DNA from: UBA4486 sp041984885 | GTDB taxonomy: Bacteria > Pseudomonadota > Gammaproteobacteria > Eutrophobiales > Eutrophobiaceae | NCBI GenBank assembly: GCA_041984885.1 | Contig: JBHIXH010000008.1 | Coordinates: 1 to 64,000, forward strand | Direction: 5' to 3' | Length of the DNA: 64,000 nt | Shown: positions 52,261-61,041 of the stretch, piece after piece | Position numbering within the stretch: the stretch's first letter is position 1 | How the letters are laid out: every line of letters starts with the position of its first letter | Program-made: the position numbers and the translations under genes | Notes under the pieces: generated by a model | Databases searched by the model: none | The model's input: the letters and a program-made list of their open reading frames with translations, nothing else | What the model was told of the DNA's origin: nothing

Positions 52261-53220
52261 ATGTCGGATATAGTTTTTTACGAAGTCTTTGCCGAAGAGG
52301 AGTCGGCACTGAAACATTTTCTTCCTCCGGACATCACTGCTGAGTTTCACGAAGGTACGATTCAGGAAGTGGGCGAGAAACAGTTGCCCGCAAGCATCAT
52401 CAGTATTCGCACCCAGTCATTGGTACCGGAAAACTGGACGGGTGATCTGCAAGCCATTCTCACACGCAGCACCGGCTATGATCATTTAGTCTGGTTACAT
52501 GATCGCCCGGTCCAGATCGGGTACTTACCAGACTATTGTGCCCGCTCCGTTGCCGAGCATGCGTTGCTTCTCTGGACCGCATTACTGAAAAAGTTACCGG
52601 CGCAGCAGGCGTCATTTGCAACGTTTAATCGCAATGGCCTGACCGGCCAACAGTTATTGAATAAATCCCTGCTTGTTATCGGTGTTGGCAAGATTGGTTA
52701 TCACGTTGTCCAGCTGGCTCAAGCGGTCGGTATGCATGTGGCAGGTATGGATATCGAGCAGAAGCATGATAATGTGAATTATGTTGATCAGCATGAAGAT
52801 TTGAGTCGCTATGACGTGATTGTCAGCGCGATGAGCCTGAACGAAAACAACATTCACTATTTCGATCAACAATTTTTTGACCGGGTAAAGCCCGGTTGCC
52901 TGTTTGTGAATATTTCACGCGGCGAACTGTCTCCCTGTTCGGTGCTGATCGAGAACCTGTCAAACGGACGGCTTGCCGGTGTGGCCCTCGACGTATTTGA
53001 AGATGAAAACAGGCTGGCTGTGCAGTTAAGAAACAGGGCGACAAACGAAAGTCATGATACAGCGGTACGTGAACTGTTAACGCTGGCGAGCATGCCAAAC
53101 ACGATTTTGACACCACATAATGCCTTTAACACCCACGAGGCAACACTACTGAAATCTGAACAGTCGCTGCAACAGCTCATTCACTACCTGCAGCATGGCA
53201 GGTTTATCTGGTCGATGTAA
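52261..53220 (+). CDS. D-isomer-specific 2-hydroxyacid dehydrogenase family protein
   Basis: 319-residue NAD(P)-dependent dehydrogenase with Rossmann loop VIGVGKIGYHVVQLAQAVGMHVAGMD, signature with Arg (NISRGELSPCSVLIENLSNGRLAGVALDVFEDE) and the catalytic His in TPHNAFNTHEA. Substrate unassigned. It follows ggt by 8 bp and could be in the same operon. It converges on a small two-TM gene with a 7-bp gap. Confidence 0.9.
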   Translation: MSDIVFYEVFAEEESALKHFLPPDITAEFHEGTIQEVGEKQLPASIISIRTQSLVPENWTGDLQAILTRSTGYDHLVWLHDRPVQIGYLPDYCARSVAEHALLLWTALLKKLPAQQASFATFNRNGLTGQQLLNKSLLVIGVGKIGYHVVQLAQAVGMHVAGMDIEQKHDNVNYVDQHEDLSRYDVIVSAMSLNENNIHYFDQQFFDRVKPGCLFVNISRGELSPCSVLIENLSNGRLAGVALDVFEDENRLAVQLRNRATNESHDTAVRELLTLASMPNTILTPHNAFNTHEATLLKSEQSLQQLIHYLQHGRFIWSM

Positions 53221-53227
53221 CGGGAGG

Positions 53228-53443
53228 TTAAATCTCTTTTGGCGGTTTTCGACCGGTAGTAAGAATATGAAATATCATTGGTATGGTTAATATCGCACCG
53301 ACAACAATCATCGCAATGCCATAATTTTCAAATTGTATGGATTTCGGGATCAGATTTGTCCCGGCAAAATGTTCGGCCATCCCGACGCCGGCCAGGATAC
53401 AACCAATACCATCGAGTGCTATATACAGCGGTGGAATCTTCAT
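53228..53443 (-). CDS. Small two-transmembrane protein
   Basis: 71-residue hypothetical protein with two hydrophobic segments (about 6-24 and 42-60: YGIAMIVVGAILTIPMIFHIL) and a short basic tail ending PPKEI. I do not recognise a family. It converges on the 2-hydroxyacid dehydrogenase gene and is divergent from the FN3-like gene, with only about 50 bp between their starts. Confidence 0.6.
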   Translation of the reverse strand: MKIPPLYIALDGIGCILAGVGMAEHFAGTNLIPKSIQFENYGIAMIVVGAILTIPMIFHILTTGRKPPKEI

Positions 53444-53490
53444 AAATACCTCTTGTTTTTCTTGTTATTAAACCAGGATAGCCCGTGTAG

Positions 53491-54036
53491 ATGCTGCTGT
53501 TACCAGTTGCAGTACTGCGGCAAATTTCAAGAATGTTCGGTTATATGTTAACATCACGTATCTCGTTCTCTCGGGAAATCATTCAAACTATTGGTTTTGT
53601 TATCTATTTTATCAAACAAAAAGTAGGCTTTGCTTTTGTGTTTTTTTTACTGCTGTCGACCCGGGTCGAGGCAGACGCCCGCCTGAGCACGGATACCGAC
53701 GTTGCTTCAGCAGGATACTTTGTCCTCGACTGGAGCAGCAATATGTCGGGGCCGTTTCTGTTGCAACAATCAAGTAGTCCGGACTTTTTCAGCGTAGATT
53801 CGGAATCCAGTCATACAAACAGACAAACCACGATCACCGGTCTGGATGACGGTACTTATTTTTACCGGGTTCGGGATGCCACTGGTTTGGTCAGTAACGT
53901 TATCAGCGTGGAGGTTGCGCATCATTCATTAACGAAGGCCTTTTCATTTTTTATCCTCGGGTGTTTTCTGTTCGTTGTCTTGCTCTCTGTGCTGTTGCAC
54001 GCACAGCGCGCACTAAATCCTGAACAACGTGCCTGA
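53491..54036 (+). CDS. FN3-like exported membrane protein
   Basis: Up to 181 residues. After a hydrophobic segment ending FVFFLLLSTRVEADA (signal or anchor), a fibronectin type III-like beta domain (GYFVLDWSSNMSGPFLLQQSS ... ITGLDDGTYFYRVRDATGLVSNVISVEV) is followed by a C-terminal TM (FFILGCFLFVVLLSVLL). The start is uncertain: ATGs at 53491, 53533 and 53545 are all in frame and none has an ideal ribosome-binding site. It is 18 bp upstream of the symporter gene and may be an accessory or sensing subunit; that role is inferred. Confidence 0.75.
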   Translation: MLLLPVAVLRQISRMFGYMLTSRISFSREIIQTIGFVIYFIKQKVGFAFVFFLLLSTRVEADARLSTDTDVASAGYFVLDWSSNMSGPFLLQQSSSPDFFSVDSESSHTNRQTTITGLDDGTYFYRVRDATGLVSNVISVEVAHHSLTKAFSFFILGCFLFVVLLSVLLHAQRALNPEQRA

Positions 54037-54054
54037 TAACGTTGAACCTGTGTT

Positions 54055-55482
54055 ATGTCCACGCCTGTTCTTTCTTCACAAACATCACTGCTGATTCTGG
54101 CTGTTTTCTCGGTCGTCTGGATCGGTTTTGGTGTTTATCTTGGTCGTAAGAATAAAACGCTGACCGACAGCATGGTCGCTGGCAGAAATGTCGGGCTGGC
54201 CCTCGCCACAGCTACGGCAATGGCAACCTGGGTGACCAGCAACACAACAATGACAGCACCGCAGCTGACCTATCAACTGGGAATCTGGGGAATGTTTGGA
54301 TATTCTCTCGGCGCCATTGGTTTAATCCTGTTTGCGCCGCTTGCCGTTCGTATTCGCAAGTTGTTACCGGAAGGTTACACCTCGGGTGACTTTATCCGTT
54401 ATCGCTATGGCGATCTTGCCTGGCGTATCTTTCTGATTATCTCCTTTTTCTATGCTTTTGGCTGGTTGATCAGCCTCGGTATGGCCGGCGGCATTCTGGT
54501 GAATGCACTCAGTGGCATACCCTACACGATTGGTATGAGTGTCATCTTGTTTACCTGTGTGTTGTATACACTGTTCGGTGGCATGCGTGCTGTTATAGCG
54601 ACTGACTTCGTACAAACATTAATCATAGTGATTGGCCTCATCATTATTGCAGTCCAGGTAATTGATTCTCCCGGACTGCATGAAATCTATACCACGGTGG
54701 CCGATAACAGGCCGATGTTGTTAAGCTTGCTGTTTCCGGCGGCCATCATGTTTTTATTCAATAACCTTTTCTTCGGCGTCGGTGAAATCTTTCACTCAAA
54801 CGTCTGGTGGTCGCGCGCATTTGCATTTGCCGGCGATGTAGGCGGCAAGGCCTATTTGCTGGCCGGTATTTTCTGGTTGCCAATCCCGGTCGTGGCCGGG
54901 TTTATCGCGCTTGCAGCACCGGCATTGAATCTGTCTGTTCCTTCAGCCGATATGGTCGGACCCCTGGTGGTTGCACAGATACTTGGTGTGGCCGGCAGCG
55001 TAATTGTGTTCATCATTATTTTTTCTGCACTGGCCTCAAGTCTTGACTCGTTGTTGGCCGCCACCTCCGATTTGATAACGCAGGATATTTATCGCGGTCA
55101 TATAAACAGGCGCGCGACGGATCAGGACTGTTTCAGGGCGAGCCGTTTGATCATCATATTGCTGGGCGTGACCACCTGGTTACTGTGTCTGCCCAGAATC
55201 ACCACGCTGGCATCATTGCTGTATTTTACCGGTGCATTTGTTGCCAGCACGATATGGCCAATACTGTTTGGACTCTATTTCAGGAAAGTCAGCGGTAATG
55301 CTGCGGCAGCGGCCATGTTTACAGGAACGGTTATTGGATTGGCCGCGTATTTTGTTATCGGCTTCTATGTGGCAGCACTGGTGTCCTGTGCGGTTTCATT
55401 GCTGGTGATCACAGCCTGGTCACGGATAGCGCCAATAGACTTCAGTTTTAGCCCCGCAACTGCGACGGCAGTGTCGTCATGA
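54055..55482 (+). CDS. Sodium:solute symporter (SSS) family transporter
   Basis: 475-residue, about 13-TM secondary transporter of the SSS fold. It has the family block GGMRAVIATDFVQTLIIVIG, ALASSLDSLLAATSDLITQDIY near TM8-9 (Na+-site-containing region), and W-rich loops. The substrate is not readable; downstream enzymes suggest an amino-acid-derived or ureido compound. It is overlapped by the 39-codon gene at its stop (ATGA). Confidence 0.88.
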   Translation: MSTPVLSSQTSLLILAVFSVVWIGFGVYLGRKNKTLTDSMVAGRNVGLALATATAMATWVTSNTTMTAPQLTYQLGIWGMFGYSLGAIGLILFAPLAVRIRKLLPEGYTSGDFIRYRYGDLAWRIFLIISFFYAFGWLISLGMAGGILVNALSGIPYTIGMSVILFTCVLYTLFGGMRAVIATDFVQTLIIVIGLIIIAVQVIDSPGLHEIYTTVADNRPMLLSLLFPAAIMFLFNNLFFGVGEIFHSNVWWSRAFAFAGDVGGKAYLLAGIFWLPIPVVAGFIALAAPALNLSVPSADMVGPLVVAQILGVAGSVIVFIIIFSALASSLDSLLAATSDLITQDIYRGHINRRATDQDCFRASRLIIILLGVTTWLLCLPRITTLASLLYFTGAFVASTIWPILFGLYFRKVSGNAAAAAMFTGTVIGLAAYFVIGFYVAALVSCAVSLLVITAWSRIAPIDFSFSPATATAVSS

Positions 55483-55598
55483 TTTCATTTTTCTTCTTTA
55501 GTCTTTTAGTGCAGGTGGCGCTTGGTTTGACGTTGCTGTCACCGGTTATATTAATTTTTCTGCTAATCCGGGATAAAAACAGAGGCGAGTTATGGTAA
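55479..55598 (+). CDS. 39-residue single-transmembrane protein
   Basis: Tiny protein: N-terminal MISFFFFSLLVQVALGLTL, then SPVILIFLLI and a charged tail RDKNRGELW. Its ATG overlaps the symporter stop as ATGA, and its stop overlaps the start of the carbamoyltransferase gene by 7 bp, so it is translationally coupled on both sides. Conserved coupling suggests a real gene, perhaps a symporter accessory peptide, although no homologue is recognised. Confidence 0.6.
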   Translation: MISFFFFSLLVQVALGLTLLSPVILIFLLIRDKNRGELW

Positions 55599-56671
55599 GA
55601 GAAACAGTAGTTAAGGAAATTGCCGAGTTTGAGCGCAAGCGACCGGATGTGTATGGCGATGCACATCCAAAAGCATTACTGCGCAAGATTATAGAAAATG
55701 GTGACCACCTGCAGCCACTCGCCAGTCAGCATATTCTTTCGTCGGATCAGTTCGATAAAGACACGTTACTGCAGCTGTTTCGTCTTGCCGCCAAGTATGA
55801 AGGTAACCCGGAACGCTTCAGCACCCCGTTACAGGGAAAAATACTGATTAGTGCGTTTTATGAACCGAGTACTCGAACCCGCTTGTCGTTCGAAAGCGCA
55901 TGGCACCGACTGGGTGGCGACATAATGTCGATCACTGACCGCTCCACGACCGGAATCGCCAAGGGAGAATCATTAAGAGATGTTGGCGAGATGTTTAATA
56001 ACTATGGTGACTGTGTTGTGTTGCGTGACCGGGAAGCAAAGTCACTCTACAAGATGGTCGACAGTTTACGCATACCGATCATTAACGCCGGTAATGGTAT
56101 TGATGAACATCCGACGCAGGCGATGTCGGACCTGTACACGATTTTTAAGTGGTATCCGGATCTGGTTGATGCCGATCTGGAATCGGGTAAAAAGATCCGC
56201 GTCGGTGTCATAGGGGTGCCGAGCAAAATGCGTACAGTGCGGAGCCTGTTGAAAATATTCTCCAAATTTCCGTCAGCGTTTTCTGAAGTAGTCATCATAC
56301 ATGACGGTGGCAGCCAGATTTTCGATCCGGGTCAGAAAGAACAGCTGGTTGAAGCCGGCTTGAGTATTTCGGATACAACCGAATTTAAAAGCACATTGCC
56401 TGAACTGGATGTGATTTATATTAATTCAATCGCCTGGATCGGCGACAACTATGAAGCGTTCCAGCAGGAAATCTCACTGGATAAGGATTCAAACATAAAG
56501 GATAACGCGATCATCTTACATCCACTGGCACGCGGCGATGAATTATCTACAACTCTCGATCAAACCCATCATAACTGGTACTTCTCACAGGCCCGTGGAG
56601 CCGTGTTTTTACGCATGGCTCTTTTAACCTGTGTGGTTGAAAGAACCGAACGCGTGATGGACGTATTATAA
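55592..56671 (+). CDS. Aspartate carbamoyltransferase-like carbamoyltransferase
   Basis: 359-residue transcarbamylase fold. Carbamoyl-phosphate site: STRTR (93-97), Lys124 (AKGES), Arg145 and HPTQ (His173). It has an N-terminal extension of about 50 residues relative to ATCase and the HPLAR block at 310-314. The segment that in E. coli ATCase carries Arg229/Gln231, which bind aspartate, reads YINSIAWIGD (276-285) here and has no arginine, so the amino acceptor is probably not plain aspartate. Not obviously pyrB: no pyrC/pyrI neighbour. It lies between a symporter and an amidotransferase gene. Confidence 0.82.
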   Translation: MVRETVVKEIAEFERKRPDVYGDAHPKALLRKIIENGDHLQPLASQHILSSDQFDKDTLLQLFRLAAKYEGNPERFSTPLQGKILISAFYEPSTRTRLSFESAWHRLGGDIMSITDRSTTGIAKGESLRDVGEMFNNYGDCVVLRDREAKSLYKMVDSLRIPIINAGNGIDEHPTQAMSDLYTIFKWYPDLVDADLESGKKIRVGVIGVPSKMRTVRSLLKIFSKFPSAFSEVVIIHDGGSQIFDPGQKEQLVEAGLSISDTTEFKSTLPELDVIYINSIAWIGDNYEAFQQEISLDKDSNIKDNAIILHPLARGDELSTTLDQTHHNWYFSQARGAVFLRMALLTCVVERTERVMDVL

Positions 56672-56694
56672 AAATAACCAGGGAAAAATAATTT

Positions 56695-58704
56695 ATGTGT
56701 GGTATTGCAGGCGTAATGCATATCGATGCTGATCACGGTGTTGATGCACAAACATTGGTCAATATGGCAGCGATTCAGCATCATCGTGGTCCGGACGGCT
56801 TCGGATATCGGGTACTGGAAGAAGACGGTGTTGGTTTCAGTCATGCGCGCCTGTCGATCATTGACCTGAACGAACAACGCGCACGTCAACCCTTTATGTC
56901 GCCGGATAAAAATCTATTACTGTCACATAATGGCGAATTCTATGATTATCAAAGACTGCGCGCACAGATGACCGCGCGCGGTTCGCGATTTAAAACGAAA
57001 AGTGATTCTGAAATTATTTTGCATCTTTATCCACGCTACGGCATGTCACCGATGCTGCATCACCTGCGCGGTGAATTTGCGTTCGCCTTGTATGATCGCA
57101 AGGAGCAATCGTTGTTTCTGGTGCGCGATCGGTTTGGTATCAAACCACTTTACTGGTGTGAAACTGCCAACGGCGTGGTGTTTGGTTCCGAATTAAAAGT
57201 CCTGTTTGCTCATCCGGACGTGCAACGAAAATTTTCAGCGACCGGTGTTTATCATCAGCTAATGCAGATCATGGTGCCGGGCACGACGGCGTTTGCCGGT
57301 ATTCACCAGGTGAAACCGGGGCATGTTGTGCGTATTAAACGCAATGAGAAAAAACTCGAGGTTTATGATCAAAAATACTGGGACATGAATTTTCCCGAAG
57401 CCGGAGCGCATGATATTAGCAACGAACAGGAAGCAATTGATGCCGTCGGTGATCAATTACTGGCCGCCGTCATGCATCGTCTCGAAGCCGATGTGCCGGT
57501 CGGCAGTTATTTATCCGGTGGTATTGACTCGTGCAGCATACTTGGCCTAGCCGCGGCATCAAGCCAACAACCGGTCAAGGCGTTTACAATCGGTTTTGAT
57601 GACAAGCAATACGATGAGAGCCATATTGCAACCGAGATGGCCGAGTCATGCAGTGCGGATCAGGACATCCTGCGGTTGTCCGGCAACGAGTTGTATGGCT
57701 TCTTTGAAGAAACACTCTGGCATACCGAACGCACGATCTATAACACGTTGGGTGTTGCCAAGCTTTTAATGTCACGGCATGTGAAAGAAGCAAACTATAA
57801 AGTCGTATTAACCGGAGAAGGTTCGGATGAGTTATTCGCCGGCTATCCTTCCTTTCGTCGTGATATGTTTTTATATGGTCTGGATGACCTGGATAGTGAC
57901 GAACGTGATTTATGGCACCGCGCTTTAAACGACAGTAACAAGCTGTTTACCGGTTCGATGTTGCCTGCCGATATGGTGAACGCACCATGCTTCGAAAATC
58001 TAATCGGCTTTACACCCACGTGCATTCAGCCATGGCTGGCCTGTGCCGAACATGTACCCGGCCTGTTATCGGAACAGTATCGGGATGAAACCAGTGATTA
58101 CGATCCTGCCGCCAGCATTCTTGAGCAACTGGATATCGAACAGATGCGTGGTCGTCATGCGCTGGACAAGGCGCAGTACGTCTGGTGCAAAACCATGCTG
58201 GAAGGCCAGATACTGACCTGGGGCGGCGACCGGGTCGACATGGCCAACTCGATGGAAGCGCGACCGGCGTTTCTCGATCATCATCTGGCGGCCACCGCTG
58301 TGCGAATTCCGCCAAGCCTGAGAATCAAGGGTAAAACCGAAAAATTTGTTTTGCGTGAAGCGATGAAAGGCTTGTTGCCGAAGACATTATACAAGCGCGA
58401 GAAGTTTGCGTTTATGGCACCACCCGCCTACACGGACAAGACAAAGTGGCAACAGATGAAATCACTGGCGGACACGTATTTGAGTAAACAGGCGATTGAA
58501 GATACCGGAATACTCAATGAGGCCGGGGTCAATGAACTGTTTCAACGGCACGAATCCGCTGACATCAGTGCCGCTGATCAGGTACAACTGGATGCCGTGA
58601 TCAATCACATGATTGGAGTGCAGGTCTTGCATAAACATTTCATTCAAACCGATGTGCCCGCGCAAGCGGCAGCCAGGGCAGAAGAGCTGGGTTGGGCCGC
58701 CTGA
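56695..58704 (+). CDS. Asparagine synthase-like glutamine amidotransferase
   Basis: 669 residues. N-terminal Ntn glutaminase with Cys2 after Met (MCGIAGV), HHRGPDGFGY and the SHNGEFYD loop; C-terminal ATP-pyrophosphatase with SGGIDS (274-279) and GEGSDELFAGY (374-384), and the tail block SMEARPAFLDH. Longer than AsnB (554). Homologues amidate side-chain or peptide carboxylates (AsnB, AsnO of NAGGN synthesis, other amide-forming enzymes), so its acceptor is uncertain. It lies 23 bp after the carbamoyltransferase gene. Confidence 0.88.
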   Translation: MCGIAGVMHIDADHGVDAQTLVNMAAIQHHRGPDGFGYRVLEEDGVGFSHARLSIIDLNEQRARQPFMSPDKNLLLSHNGEFYDYQRLRAQMTARGSRFKTKSDSEIILHLYPRYGMSPMLHHLRGEFAFALYDRKEQSLFLVRDRFGIKPLYWCETANGVVFGSELKVLFAHPDVQRKFSATGVYHQLMQIMVPGTTAFAGIHQVKPGHVVRIKRNEKKLEVYDQKYWDMNFPEAGAHDISNEQEAIDAVGDQLLAAVMHRLEADVPVGSYLSGGIDSCSILGLAAASSQQPVKAFTIGFDDKQYDESHIATEMAESCSADQDILRLSGNELYGFFEETLWHTERTIYNTLGVAKLLMSRHVKEANYKVVLTGEGSDELFAGYPSFRRDMFLYGLDDLDSDERDLWHRALNDSNKLFTGSMLPADMVNAPCFENLIGFTPTCIQPWLACAEHVPGLLSEQYRDETSDYDPAASILEQLDIEQMRGRHALDKAQYVWCKTMLEGQILTWGGDRVDMANSMEARPAFLDHHLAATAVRIPPSLRIKGKTEKFVLREAMKGLLPKTLYKREKFAFMAPPAYTDKTKWQQMKSLADTYLSKQAIEDTGILNEAGVNELFQRHESADISAADQVQLDAVINHMIGVQVLHKHFIQTDVPAQAAARAEELGWAA

Positions 58705-58729
58705 GCGAGGTGAATAAATCAGAATTGTT

Positions 58730-59968
58730 ATGGAACACAGTATTGACATAAAGCGTATCGAGCAGGATCTGTACCAGCTGGCACAGATTGGCTACAACGA
58801 TGAGGACAAAGGCATCTATCGGCAGGGTTTCAGCGATGCCGATATGCAGGCGCGTAAATGGTTTGCCCATAATTGTGAGTCCAAAGGTTTAACCACAAAG
58901 ATGGATGGTGCCGGAAATGTGGTCTGCCGCTATGGCGACCCGGATGCGCCGGCGATTCTGATCGGCTCACATATTGACTCGGTTCCATGCGGCGGCATCT
59001 TTGACGGTACGCTCGGCCTGATCGCAGGGCTCGAGTGTATTCGGGTGATAAAGGAAAATAATATCAAGCTGAAACACCCGGTTGAAATCATTGCGACCAG
59101 CGAGGAAGAAGGACGTTTCGGTGGCATGCTCGGCGCACAGGCGTTGACCGGACACCTGCGTCTGGACTGGCTGGAGTCAGCCAGGGATGCAAGCGGCGAA
59201 TTGTTAAAAGAAGCAATGGCGAGCTGTGGGCTCGACTATCGTCAGGCCATGCATGCAAAGAAACCGGAAGGTTCGGTGATTGCCTTTATCGAATTACATA
59301 TCGAACAGGGGCCGGTACTCGAGGCGGAAAAGAAAACCATCGGTGTCGTTGAAGGTATCTCCGGTGTGTTTAAATGGCTGGTCAAGCTGATCGGCAAGGC
59401 CGATCATGCCGGTACCGCACCAATGAACCTGCGCAGTGACGCGTTTATGGGCATGGCCGACTTTGCTCATGAAATTTCCAGGATCATCGATGAAGAAGGC
59501 ACGGATAAAAGCCGATTGACGATAGGGCATGTCGATCTTAAACCGGGCTACGCACATACGGTGCCGGGTGAAGCCGACTTTACCCTGGTAGGGCGTGACA
59601 TGTCTGAAGAAGTGATGCGTAACCTGGCCGGTGCCTGCGACAAGGTATTATCGTCAATAGCACGTAAACATCGATTGCAGTTTGAATATAATCAAATGAG
59701 CTGGCTGGCGCCGAGCTATTGTTCAACTGACATAGTGAACCTGATTGAAAAAACCACGCAGGACCTGGGCTACAGTTATATGGTCATGCCGAGTGGTGCC
59801 GGCCATGATGCACAGTTTTTCACAAAGATTGCGCCGACCGGCATGATCTTTATTCCCAGCGTTGGCGGTGTCAGTCACGCGCCGGATGAATGGAGCCACT
59901 GGGAAGATGTCGAGAAAGGCGCCAATGTGTTATTGCACAGCCTGTTAAACATAGATGCGGCCAACTAG
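58730..59968 (+). CDS. N-carbamoyl-L-amino acid / allantoate amidohydrolase family (M20) enzyme
   Basis: 412-residue dizinc amidase of the HyuC/AllC/beta-ureidopropionase group. Metal and substrate residues visible: GSHIDSVPCGGIFDG (His81, Asp92), EEEGRF (126-130), FIELHIEQGPVLE, HAGTAPM (226-232) and GAGHDAQFF. It hydrolyses N-carbamoyl amino acids or allantoate to release ammonia and CO2 from the carbamoyl group. Its presence downstream of a carbamoyltransferase suggests the carbamoyl group is transient. It is 26 bp after the amidotransferase gene and is the last gene of the run. Confidence 0.9.
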   Translation: MEHSIDIKRIEQDLYQLAQIGYNDEDKGIYRQGFSDADMQARKWFAHNCESKGLTTKMDGAGNVVCRYGDPDAPAILIGSHIDSVPCGGIFDGTLGLIAGLECIRVIKENNIKLKHPVEIIATSEEEGRFGGMLGAQALTGHLRLDWLESARDASGELLKEAMASCGLDYRQAMHAKKPEGSVIAFIELHIEQGPVLEAEKKTIGVVEGISGVFKWLVKLIGKADHAGTAPMNLRSDAFMGMADFAHEISRIIDEEGTDKSRLTIGHVDLKPGYAHTVPGEADFTLVGRDMSEEVMRNLAGACDKVLSSIARKHRLQFEYNQMSWLAPSYCSTDIVNLIEKTTQDLGYSYMVMPSGAGHDAQFFTKIAPTGMIFIPSVGGVSHAPDEWSHWEDVEKGANVLLHSLLNIDAAN

Positions 59969-59990
59969 CCCGGATGTCTGAAAACCCAAA

Positions 59991-60245
59991 CTAGAAGTAT
60001 CGGATCACCAGATAAAGAATCGCGACAATACAGGCGATAATGCCTGGTATGGCGATTCGCATGATCGACCTGGTTTTCTCAATCGCCTGGCGTTGCAGAC
60101 CGATCGATTCCTCAATCTGTTTCTTCGCCCGTTCTACCTGTTCCTGTGTGAGGGCGATATGTTTTTCCTGGTTTTCAATCGCGCGTAACTGGTTGTCACG
60201 TATTTCCAGTAAAATCTCGCGGACTTCAGGTTCTTCAGTGGCCAT
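59991..60245 (-). CDS. Small coiled-coil, single-transmembrane protein
   Basis: 84 residues: an alpha-helical Glu/Gln/Lys-rich segment (about 5-58, predicted coiled coil) followed by a C-terminal TM (IAIPGIIACIVAILYLVIRYF). No recognised family. It is downstream of the ABC transporter genes with a 33-bp gap and may be cotranscribed. Confidence 0.6.
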   Translation of the reverse strand: MATEEPEVREILLEIRDNQLRAIENQEKHIALTQEQVERAKKQIEESIGLQRQAIEKTRSIMRIAIPGIIACIVAILYLVIRYF

Positions 60246-60278
60246 GTTTCACCTGTCCGGGCTGATAGTTTATCCGGG

Positions 60279-61040
60279 TTATGATTTCAGACGATAACCG
60301 GACCTGAAAATCCAGGCAATGATGATCAGGCAAGTGATCAGAAACAGGCAGATCATGCTGAAACTGATAATGACATTGACATCAGCGATACCGTAAAAAC
60401 TCCAGCGAAAACCGCTGATTAAATAAACAACCGGGTTAAACAGGGTGATTGTGTGCCAGAGTGGCGGCAACATCGAGATTGAGTAGAAACTCCCCCCGAG
60501 AAATGTCAGTGGCGTCACGATCATCATTGGCACGATCTGCAGTTGCTCAAAACTCTCGGCCCAGATGCCAAGAATAAACCCGAACAGGCTGAAGCTGAGC
60601 GCAGTCAATACAAGAAACACAAACATTAAAAACGGGTGCTGCACCTCGTAATCGACAAACAGACGTGCTGTCAGCAAAATCAATATACCGAGAATGACCG
60701 ACTTGGATGTGGCTGCTCCGACAAAACCGATGACAATCTCAATCCACGAAATCGGTGCTGACAAGACTTCATAAATCGTCCCGGTAAACTGCGGCATATA
60801 GATCCCGAACGAAGCGTTCGAAATGCTTTCGTTTAATAACGACAACATTATCAGGCCTGGAATGATGAACGCGGCATAACTGACGCCATCGATCTCGCCG
60901 ACACGTGAGCCGATTGCGGCACCGAATACAATAAAATACAAGGACGTCGATAGCACCGGAGAGGCAATGCTCTGCATCAGAGTGCGTGCCGTGCGCTTCA
61001 TTTCAAAAAAGTAGATAGCCTTGATTGCGTGCAGGTTCAT
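60279..61040 (-). CDS. ABC-2 type transporter permease
   Basis: 253 residues with about six TM segments and the ABC-2 membrane fold; family motifs SGFRWSFYG near the C-terminus and PLTFLGGSFYSISMLPPLW. The start ATG at 61040 was chosen, one base after the ATPase stop; an upstream start at 61064 would overlap the ATPase gene. Together with the ATPase it forms a putative exporter of unknown cargo (such as a lipid, glycan or small molecule). Confidence 0.88.
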   Translation of the reverse strand: MNLHAIKAIYFFEMKRTARTLMQSIASPVLSTSLYFIVFGAAIGSRVGEIDGVSYAAFIIPGLIMLSLLNESISNASFGIYMPQFTGTIYEVLSAPISWIEIVIGFVGAATSKSVILGILILLTARLFVDYEVQHPFLMFVFLVLTALSFSLFGFILGIWAESFEQLQIVPMMIVTPLTFLGGSFYSISMLPPLWHTITLFNPVVYLISGFRWSFYGIADVNVIISFSMICLFLITCLIIIAWIFRSGYRLKS

Positions 61041-61041
61041 T

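Noticed and set aside
55592..56671. Calling the carbamoyltransferase pyrB
   Set aside because: The carbamoyl-phosphate site matches ATCase, but the aspartate-binding Arg/Gln segment is changed and the gene is next to a symporter and amidotransferase rather than pyrimidine genes.
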